This document shows, piece by piece, positions 24,939 to 31,459 of a stretch of DNA of 64,000 nucleotides. The stretch is taken from NCBI RefSeq assembly GCF_008704795.1, contig NZ_CP023690.1:9000501-9064500 (forward strand). Reading direction: 5' to 3'. A program made the translations under genes and the position numbers. This DNA is from Streptomyces spectabilis. GTDB lineage: Bacteria; Actinomycetota; Actinomycetes; Streptomycetales; Streptomycetaceae. Below the pieces are notes generated by a model, which had not been told where the DNA came from, did not search any database, and was given only the letters and a program-made list of their open reading frames with translations. The number at the start of each line of letters is the position of its first letter. Within the stretch, counting starts at the first letter, position 1.

Positions 24939-25993
24939 GAGCGTCCTCGCAGCGGCAGGGCCGCGGCGAACTCCGGGCGCCGGTCGATGCGGGCCAGGTC
25001 CTCGGCGGTGCCGAAGCGGCGGTCGATCCGGCGGGCGGCCTCGGCCCACTCCCGCATGGTGCGGACCGGCCCAAGGGTCTCCACCACGTACGGGTCGTGC
25101 CAGCGCGCGACCGCGCGCTTCCAGAGCAGGAGCGGGTCGTCGTCGAGGATGTTGCCGACCACGCCCTCGTAGATGCACATCGCGCGGACGGCTCCGTCCG
25201 GCTCCACGGCCATCGCGGCGAAGAAGTTGCCCGCCGCGATCCGGTCGGGGCGCATGCTCGTGCCCCAGTTGTCGGACACGGCCAGTTCCAGCCCGGGAGG
25301 TGCCAGGGCCTTCAGGCGCTCGGTGAGTTCGGGCGAGGCGAGGCGTGCGGCCTGCTCGTCGGTGAGCAGTTCCCGGTCCACGAAGCTCTGCCGGTTGGCG
25401 AGGCCGGAGGGCACCACCGCGCTGAGGTAGAGGAAGCCCAACTCCGGGAAGCGGGGGGCCACGTCCGTGCAGAAGAGTTCCATCTGGTCGTAGCTACTGC
25501 GCAGGACCGTGCTGTCGATGCCGAATTTCAGCGCTGGTTCACCGCGTGACCGTGCCGTGCCCGCCGCGTCGTCCAGGAGCCGCAGCGCCTTCATGGCGCG
25601 GTCGTACGAGCCGGCCCGGCCGCGGATGAGGTCGTGCACCTCCGCCGTGGCCCCGTCGACGCTCATGTGCACCTGGGGCCGCAGCCGCAGGATCTCTTCC
25701 ATCGCGCGCTCGCGCAGCGGCCATCCCCCGGTGTAGAGGTACACCTCGATCCCGGCGCTCGTGATCCGTTCGACGATCTCGAAGATGCCGGGAACCACCA
25801 GCGCTTCGCCGCCGCCGAGGCCGACGCTGTCCGGGGCGAGCGAGATGATCGCGTCCGCGACGCGGAGGTTGTCGTCGAGGCTCAGCTGCCGTGCGGGCCG
25901 CCTGCCCGATTCGGAGTAGCAGTGCGTGCAGCGCAGGGGGCAGTGGTAGGTGATGTCCCACAGGATGTAGCCGGGACGGTCAGGTATCTGCAT
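24935..25993 (-). CDS. Radical SAM protein 1 of the RiPP cluster
   Basis: A 352-residue radical SAM enzyme. The 4Fe-4S/SAM motif CPLRCTHC places the ligands at Cys18, Cys22 and Cys25; GGGEALV (60-66) is the SAM-amino-group loop. The C-terminal region aligns by sequence pattern with SPASM/twitch proteins (AVEPDGAVRAMCIYEG, GNILDD, LLLWKR), but beyond the motif only Cys175 and Cys273 remain, too few for auxiliary clusters of the normal SPASM type. It is a clear paralogue of the second radical SAM gene in the cluster. GAGGAG precedes ATG 25993, which overlaps the exporter stop by 14 bp, while its own stop overlaps the synthetase start. Probable role: a radical modification of the precursor peptide. 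Confidence 0.88.
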   Translation of the reverse strand: MQIPDRPGYILWDITYHCPLRCTHCYSESGRRPARQLSLDDNLRVADAIISLAPDSVGLGGGEALVVPGIFEIVERITSAGIEVYLYTGGWPLRERAMEEILRLRPQVHMSVDGATAEVHDLIRGRAGSYDRAMKALRLLDDAAGTARSRGEPALKFGIDSTVLRSSYDQMELFCTDVAPRFPELGFLYLSAVVPSGLANRQSFVDRELLTDEQAARLASPELTERLKALAPPGLELAVSDNWGTSMRPDRIAAGNFFAAMAVEPDGAVRAMCIYEGVVGNILDDDPLLLWKRAVARWHDPYVVETLGPVRTMREWAEAARRIDRRFGTAEDLARIDRRPEFAAALPLRGRS

Positions 25994-27782
25994 CCTTGTC
26001 TCCTCTGTTGCCGGAAGGCGTGAGTCTGTTACTGGAAGGCGCGAGTCTGTTGCCGGAAGGCGTGAGCGGACGGCCGCGCTCGTGGTCCCAGTGGCAGACC
26101 AGATCGGCGTAGAGCGGGGAAGCGGCGGCCAGTTGGTCGTGCGTACCGAGGTGCGCGGTGTCCCCGTCGAGCAGGAGCACCTGGTCGGCGCGGTGGGCGG
26201 AGCTGATCCGGTGCGCGATGACGATCAGCGTTCCGGTCCGTCGGGCGAACGCGGCCTCGGCCTTCGCCTCGGCCTCCGGGTCGAGCTCGGACGTGGCCTC
26301 GTCGAGGATCACAAGCCGGGCGGGCGACAGGTACACCCGGGCCAGCGACACGAGTTGCCTCTCGCCCTGCGACAGTTCGGCGCCGCCCGCGCCGACCCGG
26401 GCGTCGATCCCGCCCAGCCGGTCGGCCACCGCTCGCAGACCGACGGCGGCCAGGGCCCGGGCGATCTCGGCCTCGGTGGCCCGGGGGGCGAGGTAGATCA
26501 GGTTCTCGCGCAGCGTTCCGGTGAACACGTACGCCTCTTGCGGGATCAGGGCCATGTGGCGGCGCAGTTCGCGCGGGTCGATGCCGCCGAGGTCGGCCCC
26601 GCCGAGCAGCACCCGGCCGTGCCGGGCCGTCAGCAGTCCGGTGAGCAGCCCTGCCAGGGTGGACTTTCCGATGCCGCTGGGGCCGACGATCGCCAGGTGG
26701 CTCCCTTCCGGCACGGCGAAGCCGAGGTCCTGGACGACCGGCGTGGCGTGCGGGCCGTAGGCGAAGGTGAGGCCTTCGATCCGGAGGTCGTACGCGTCCG
26801 GGACGAGGCCTGTGCCCGGTGACTCGCCGGGCTCGGCGAAGGTCTCGCCGAGCCGGGTGACGCTCACCGCCATCTCCAGGCCCCACGTGGCCATGACCTC
26901 GAGCAACCGGCGAAGGGCGGGTTCCAGACCGACGGTCAGATAGGCGACGGCGCCCGCGAGTTCGCCGAGGCTCACGTAGCCGTGGCGCAGCAGCGAGGGC
27001 GCGGCGGCCAGCAGGACGAGCACCGGCAGCTGGCCGCCGACGAAGACCACCAGTGTCCGTGCGGAGGTCGCCCTGGCCAGCGCGCGGGCACGGCGCCGCT
27101 GCTCGTCCACGGCCCGGTCGACGTCCGCGATGACCCGTTGCTCGCCCGCACAGGCGATGGCGTCGCGGACCCCGCTGAAGGCGGTGCCCGCCCGCTGGGC
27201 CACTTCTTCCTCGGCGAGCAGCACCGCCTTGTGACGCGCGGTGAGGCCGGGCAGCAGCCAGGCGAACAGCGCGAGCGCCGCAAGGACGAGCCCGCCGCTG
27301 ATCAGGGCGACCAGCGGCGCGAGCAGGCTCAGTCCCACCAGCGCGGCCACCGAGGCGAACACGATCTGGCGGACGATGCGGAGCCCGGCGTGCAGGACCT
27401 CCCTGACCGTCTGGACCTGCTGGGTGAGCCGGGCGACGGACGCCAGGTCCGGCGGGCGGGCCGAGCGGACGGCATCGGTGAGCACGCCCTCCACCAGCGC
27501 GGTGACGAAGGCGTCCCGCACCGGTTCGATGACGGCGGCCATCAGGGGGAAGAGGCGGCGGGTGGCGACCGCCCCGACCAGTGCGGCCACAAGCAGCGCG
27601 GCGAGTGCCACGGTGGCGGGCGGTACGTCGTGGGACAGGAAGTGGTCGATCGCCGTGGCGATCAGCAGCCCCGAGACTCCCACGGGGGCGGTTTCGACGA
27701 TGGACCAGAGCAGGATCCACGCCAGTGTGCTCCGCCGCTCGCGGACCACACTGAGCAGCAGCGTGCGCCCGGTGCCGTTCAC
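25980..27782 (-). CDS. ABC exporter half-unit B (canonical ATPase site)
   Basis: A 600-residue type IV (ABC1) exporter subunit: six transmembrane helices in residues 1-310, then the ATPase domain with Walker A GPSGIGKST, Q-loop IPQEAYVF, signature LSQGERQ, Walker B LVILDEATSELD and H-loop IAHR. GTG 27782 overlaps the stop of exporter A (GTGA). The C-terminal tail contains three 7-residue repeats (LTPSGNR type) produced by 21-bp tandem repeats. It has no peptidase C39 domain, so it cannot cleave the leader itself. It probably forms a heterodimer with its partner to export the modified peptide. Confidence 0.9.
   Translation of the reverse strand: MNGTGRTLLLSVVRERRSTLAWILLWSIVETAPVGVSGLLIATAIDHFLSHDVPPATVALAALLVAALVGAVATRRLFPLMAAVIEPVRDAFVTALVEGVLTDAVRSARPPDLASVARLTQQVQTVREVLHAGLRIVRQIVFASVAALVGLSLLAPLVALISGGLVLAALALFAWLLPGLTARHKAVLLAEEEVAQRAGTAFSGVRDAIACAGEQRVIADVDRAVDEQRRRARALARATSARTLVVFVGGQLPVLVLLAAAPSLLRHGYVSLGELAGAVAYLTVGLEPALRRLLEVMATWGLEMAVSVTRLGETFAEPGESPGTGLVPDAYDLRIEGLTFAYGPHATPVVQDLGFAVPEGSHLAIVGPSGIGKSTLAGLLTGLLTARHGRVLLGGADLGGIDPRELRRHMALIPQEAYVFTGTLRENLIYLAPRATEAEIARALAAVGLRAVADRLGGIDARVGAGGAELSQGERQLVSLARVYLSPARLVILDEATSELDPEAEAKAEAAFARRTGTLIVIAHRISSAHRADQVLLLDGDTAHLGTHDQLAAASPLYADLVCHWDHERGRPLTPSGNRLAPSSNRLTPSGNRGDKDADT
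26004..26066 (-). repeat. Three tandem 21-bp repeats at the 3' end of exporter B
   Basis: Copies at 26004, 26025 and 26046; copies 1 and 3 are identical, copy 2 differs at three positions. They are coding and in frame, giving three 7-residue repeats in the exporter tail. Confidence 0.9.
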
Positions 27783-29452
27783 GCGGCGCTCCCGAAGACG
27801 GCGCGGTATCGGGGATCGGTGGCCCACAGGGTGTGATGGGGCGCGACCGCCCGGACGCGGCCCTCGTCGATCCAGGCCACCAGGTCGGCCCGCGCCGCCG
27901 TGACGGCGCGGTGCGCGATCACCAGCCTGGTGCGGTCGGCAAGGCCTTCGGTGAACGCGGCGGCCAGTTTGGCCTCGGTGACGGTGTCCAGGCTGGATGT
28001 GGCGTCGTCCAGGACCAGTACGCGCCGTTGACCGGCGATCGCCCGCGCCAGCCCGATGCGCTGCCGCTCCCCACCGGAGAGCGGGGCTTGGTCGAGCCTG
28101 GTGTGGTACCCGGCCGGGAGCCTGCGGATGAAGTCGTCGGCCTGGGCGATGCGGGCCGCGTGTTCGGCGTCGGCCCCCGCCCGGCTGCCGAAGCCGATGG
28201 CGTCGCCGATGGTTTCGCCGAGCAGCACCGGGCGGCCGAAGGCGTACCCCACGGCGGCATGGACGGCGGCAGGGTCCAGGGCGCGCAGGGGGACGCCCTC
28301 CAGCAGCACCTCCCCCTCATCGGGGTCGATGAGCCTGCCCGCGAGCAGCCCGAGCGTGGTCTTGCCGCTGCTCGATGGACCGACGACCGCCAGTACGGCG
28401 CCGGCCGGTACGTCCAGGCTGACGGCGTCAAGGACGGTACGGCTGCCGTGCCGTACGGAAACCCCGCGGAAGGACAACTCGCCCTGCCCGGCCGGAAGCT
28501 GCGCGGTTCCTCCGGCCGTCGGAGTCCGTTCCTCCAGGAGTTCCCGGACGCGGGCCGCGCCGGCCCGCGCGTCGGCGAGGAAGAGCAGGGTGTCCACCTG
28601 CTGGACGAACCCCAGGGCGATGGTGAGGTAGAGGGTCAGCGCGAAGAAGGCGCCGGGGGAGATCCGGCCGTCGGCGACCCCAAGGCCGGCGACCAGCAGG
28701 ACGAGGACCCTGATGACGGTCTGGGCGAAGGCGACCTGCCAGGAGACCGAGCGCCGGACCTGCCAGGTGGCCATCCCCGCCCGGGCGAGGTCCGGCAGCG
28801 GAGCCAGCACGCGTGCGACCTCCCGGGGGCCGGTTCCGCAGGCGCGGATGGTCCTGCGTCCGGACACCGCGTCGGTCAACCGGGCCGCGATGTCGGAGAG
28901 CCGGGCGAGATAGGTGGCGAACGCGCTCGACGAGCGCAGGGCGAGCCGTCTGACCGCGTACGCCAGCGGGGCCGCGGTGGCCAGAAAGGTGAGGCCGGCC
29001 CGCCAGTCGATCCAGCACAGGGCCACCGCCCCGCAGACCGCGGCCAGGATCTCCACTCCGGCTTCGATCAGATAGGGCACCGCCTTGGCCGCCGACACGG
29101 CGTTTCCGCTCAGGCGGGCGATGAGGTCGCCGAGCGCATGGCGCCAGGAGCCGGGCACGCCCAGCAGGAACACCTGCCGCACGACCTGATGCCGCAGGCG
29201 GCCGAGTACCGAGGTCTCCGCCGTGACTCCCGCGATCTCGCCGCCCGCCTCGGCCAGCGTGCGCACGATCAGCAGCCCGGCGAACGCCAGCAGCCACGCG
29301 TCGGTGTCATGGCCCGCCAGCGTCCGGTCGACCACGCGGGCCAGCACCACCGGAAGCAGCAGCCCCGCGCCCACCGCGACGGCTGTCGCGACGGCCTTGG
29401 TCACGACGGGTGCGGGCGCGAGCCGCGCATGGCGGAGGTGAACGTGAGGCAT
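27779..29452 (-). CDS. ABC exporter half-unit A (degenerate ATPase site)
   Basis: A 557-residue ABC1-type exporter subunit: transmembrane domain residues 15-300, ATPase domain with Walker A GPSSSGKTT, signature LSGGERQR, and H-loop IAHR. Walker B reads VLVLDDATSSLD: the catalytic Glu is replaced by Asp, the classical mark of the degenerate site in heterodimeric exporters such as TM287/288 and LmrCD. GGAGA precedes ATG 29452. It follows the precursor gene after an 85-bp spacer holding a strong hairpin, and is translationally coupled to exporter B. Confidence 0.9.
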   Translation of the reverse strand: MPHVHLRHARLAPAPVVTKAVATAVAVGAGLLLPVVLARVVDRTLAGHDTDAWLLAFAGLLIVRTLAEAGGEIAGVTAETSVLGRLRHQVVRQVFLLGVPGSWRHALGDLIARLSGNAVSAAKAVPYLIEAGVEILAAVCGAVALCWIDWRAGLTFLATAAPLAYAVRRLALRSSSAFATYLARLSDIAARLTDAVSGRRTIRACGTGPREVARVLAPLPDLARAGMATWQVRRSVSWQVAFAQTVIRVLVLLVAGLGVADGRISPGAFFALTLYLTIALGFVQQVDTLLFLADARAGAARVRELLEERTPTAGGTAQLPAGQGELSFRGVSVRHGSRTVLDAVSLDVPAGAVLAVVGPSSSGKTTLGLLAGRLIDPDEGEVLLEGVPLRALDPAAVHAAVGYAFGRPVLLGETIGDAIGFGSRAGADAEHAARIAQADDFIRRLPAGYHTRLDQAPLSGGERQRIGLARAIAGQRRVLVLDDATSSLDTVTEAKLAAAFTEGLADRTRLVIAHRAVTAARADLVAWIDEGRVRAVAPHHTLWATDPRYRAVFGSAA

Positions 29453-29484
29453 CGGTTCTCCGTGGCGGTCACCGGTCGGTGGGA

Positions 29485-29528
29485 GTCCGGCCCGCCCCCA
29501 CGCGCGCGGCGTGGGCAGCGGGCCGGAC
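29485..29528 (-). terminator. Long hairpin between precursor gene and exporter genes (attenuator candidate)
   Basis: An 11-bp outer stem (29485-29495 with 29518-29528) continues, after a small asymmetry, into a 7-bp inner stem (29497-29503 with 29509-29515). It lies 10 bp after the precursor stop codon. Partial termination here would yield more precursor message than modification-enzyme message, as is common in RiPP operons; alternatively it protects the 3' end of a processed precursor transcript. Confidence 0.65.
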
Positions 29529-29537
29529 CGGTGGCAC

Positions 29538-29621
29538 TCAGCAGGTGCCGCAGCACGGGAAGAGGCCGAGCTCGGGCTCGGGCTCCTCCAGAACCTGCAG
29601 GGCAGTCACGTCGAATTCCAT
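29538..29621 (-). CDS. RiPP precursor peptide, 27 residues
   Basis: A 27-residue peptide starting at ATG 29621, with AAGGGGG upstream. The leader is acidic and amphipathic (MEFDVTALQVLEEPEPEL; ALQ-type motif as in class III/IV leaders) and is followed by a core of about nine residues, GLFPCCGTC. It contains Cys23, Cys24 and Cys27, only two Thr (Thr6 in the leader, Thr26) and no Ser. It lies between radical SAM gene 2 and the exporter genes on the same strand. The leader/core border (after Glu17-Leu18 or Gly19) is a guess. The small size explains why gene finders may miss it, but location, ribosome-binding site and composition all support it. Confidence 0.85.
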   Translation of the reverse strand: MEFDVTALQVLEEPEPELGLFPCCGTC

Positions 29622-29682
29622 GCGAATACACCCCCTTTCAGTATCGGAACGGTGGAACTTCCTCCCGCCGAACGACGCGTGT

Positions 29683-30747
29683 TCAGCTGGCGGGAAGGCC
29701 TTGGGGAATTGCGGATGGACGGGCGTCGATACGGGCACGGTCGTCAGCTGTGCCGAACCGGTAGTCGATGCGGCGGGTTGCCGCGGCCCAGTCCTTCATG
29801 GTGTACACGGACGAAAGCGTTTCGGTCACGAACGGGTCGCTCCACCGGGCGACCGAGCGCTTCCACAGTTCCATCGGCGGATCAGCGAGAAGGCTGCCGA
29901 CGGTGCCCTCGTATATCGCCATCGCGCGTACGCGGCCGTCCGGTTCCACTTGCATCGCGGGTATGCGGCCTTGAGCCAGGAGGTCGGGGTGGTAACGGAG
30001 CAGACGATTGTCGTTGACCGATACCTGGACCGATGGCGGCACGAGGGAACGCAACCATGCGACGTGCTGGGGATCGACCAGGAGATCGGCCTGCTCATCG
30101 GTGAGGAGTTCCTGCTCGGCGAAACTGGAACGGCTGGCGAGACCGATCGGCATGGCCGCGCCGATGGACACCTGATGCAGTTCCGGAAACCGCGGAACGA
30201 CATCGGTGCAGAACAACTCCAGTTGGTCGAAGCTGCTGCGCACGAGCGTGGTGTCCAGGGTCAAGGTGCAGTGCTCGGCCCGACCGGCTCGCTGTCCTGC
30301 GACCCACCGGTCGAGCAGCGCCAGTGTCGCCATGGCGCGGTCGAAGGAGCCGGCCCTGCCCCGGACGGCGTCATGGACCTCGGCCGTCGCGCCGTCGACG
30401 CTCACGCTGACATCCGCGCACTTCGCCAGGACGTCGTCGATGGCGGACCTGCGCAGTGACCATCCACTGGTGTAGAGGTACGGCCGCACGCCGGCGTCGA
30501 CGATGCGGTCCACGACCTCCTGCAGGCCTTTCACCACCAGTGGTTCGCCGCCCGCGAGCACGATGGCCCCGGGACGCAGCGAAAGCATCGCTTCCGTGAC
30601 CCGCACCATGTCCACGAGGGGCAGTTGCCTGGACGCGCGCCGTCCCGACTCGGAATAGCAGTGCGTACATCGCAGCGGACAGGAGTAGGTGATGTCCCAC
30701 ACGATGACATTGGGGCCACCGGATACGGTCGCCACTGGGCTCGACAT
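29683..30747 (-). CDS. Radical SAM protein 2 of the RiPP cluster
   Basis: A 354-residue radical SAM enzyme, paralogue of radical SAM protein 1. The cluster motif CPLRCTHC gives Cys23, Cys27 and Cys30; the SAM loop is AGGEPLVV. The SPASM-like region (MQVEPDGRVRAMAIYEGTVG) has Ala where the sister protein has Cys273, so no auxiliary cluster is expected there. ATG 30747 follows GGGGAG; a longer frame to 30867 has no good start context. It is the first gene of the cluster and is followed by the precursor gene after 61 bp. Confidence 0.88.
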   Translation of the reverse strand: MSSPVATVSGGPNVIVWDITYSCPLRCTHCYSESGRRASRQLPLVDMVRVTEAMLSLRPGAIVLAGGEPLVVKGLQEVVDRIVDAGVRPYLYTSGWSLRRSAIDDVLAKCADVSVSVDGATAEVHDAVRGRAGSFDRAMATLALLDRWVAGQRAGRAEHCTLTLDTTLVRSSFDQLELFCTDVVPRFPELHQVSIGAAMPIGLASRSSFAEQELLTDEQADLLVDPQHVAWLRSLVPPSVQVSVNDNRLLRYHPDLLAQGRIPAMQVEPDGRVRAMAIYEGTVGSLLADPPMELWKRSVARWSDPFVTETLSSVYTMKDWAAATRRIDYRFGTADDRARIDARPSAIPQGLPAS

Positions 30748-31084
30748 CGGTCCACTCCCCGTTTTCCGGGCACAGCAGTGCTGCGCGCGCTTGCCGTAAG
30801 GAAATCTTTCGGTCGATTTCGGTCGGAACGATGACGTGGTCAACGGCCCACTTCTACGGCTTCGCAAACTGAATTTCGAAGCGGTGCCCAGCCTAGCGAT
30901 GGCCTATTGAGGGGGCGAATGATGTTCCACTGAGCGGACCCAATCCGGAAGCAGAAGGCATCAATTCCACCGCTACGTCAGGCAATTGCCGAGCACCTAT
31001 TCCTGCCCGGGGGAGTGTTCCTGGAAATAGAATGACGGGGTGGTGAAAGGCGCGGTGGGTCATCGACGTGAGGCTGGGCGGCAT
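30748..31084. other. 337-bp intergenic region, probable promoter of the RiPP operon
   Basis: It lies between the first RiPP gene and the trypco2 gene and is visibly richer in A+T than its surroundings. It carries two tandem 10-bp repeats (30807-30826) and, on the minus strand, a TAGGCT at 30890-30895 that could be a -10. No credible coding sequence is seen. Confidence 0.55.
30807..30826. promoter_or_regulatory. Two tandem 10-bp repeats, possible activator site
   Basis: TTTCGGTCGA then TTTCGGTCGG, 60-79 bp before the start of the first RiPP gene. A 10-bp period puts both copies on the same face of the helix, as in sites for response regulators or SARP-type activators. Confidence 0.45.
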
Positions 31085-31381
31085 CTAGTCCCGCCTCACG
31101 TTCACCCGCCCCCCGCTCGCCAGCTCCGGTGTCAGGTCGACCTGGACCTGATGGGTCGTCTGGCGGTCGACGCTGCCGCCGAGTTCGGCCGTCACCACAC
31201 CGATCCGGAATCCGCCGCGCCCCGTTCCGGAGTGGTGGACCTGGACGGTGAAGGTGAGGCTCACGTTCTCCACGGCGAAGCTCAGGTCCTGGCCCGGGCT
31301 CTCCAGGCGGGCCGCCTCCAGCTCGCCCTTGATCTGACGGATCACCTCGGCCAGTCCCACGAACCCCGGTTCGTTCGACAA
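31085..31381 (-). CDS. Trypco2-domain protein (trypsin co-occurring domain 2)
   Basis: A 98-residue protein with the trypco2 pattern: an N-terminal GLAEVIRQIKGELEAAR helix, then strands containing LSFAVENVSLTFTVQV, GGFRIGVVTAELGG and HQVQVDLTPEL. The family is known for sitting beside trypsin-like protease genes, as it does here. I chose TTG 31381, which has GGGGAGG 4 nt upstream; the longer frame reads into the antisense of the protease. It is transcribed divergently from the protease with a 78-bp shared promoter. Likely a regulator or substrate of the protease; the family's biochemical role is not established. Confidence 0.82.
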   Translation of the reverse strand: MSNEPGFVGLAEVIRQIKGELEAARLESPGQDLSFAVENVSLTFTVQVHHSGTGRGGFRIGVVTAELGGSVDRQTTHQVQVDLTPELASGGRVNVRRD

Positions 31382-31413
31382 CTCGCCTCCCCAGAAGGCC
31401 CGTTGATCTCGTA

Positions 31414-31451
31414 TCGCACTAGTATGCGACAGGGGTGGGCGCCCGTATAGT
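31414..31451 (+). promoter_or_regulatory. Inverted repeat and -10 element of a leaderless protease promoter
   Basis: TCGCA (31414-31418) and TGCGA (31425-31429) form an inverted repeat with a 6-bp centre. TATAGT at 31446-31451 is a strong -10 placed 8 nt before the protease ATG, so transcription should begin at or next to the start codon and the message would be leaderless. The repeat would serve both divergent genes. Confidence 0.55.
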
Positions 31452-31459
31452 TGCGGAGT

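Noticed and set aside
30893..31084. Possible second small precursor gene on the minus strand
   Set aside because: The 63-residue frame has no Cys-containing core, no suitable leader and no Shine-Dalgarno site.
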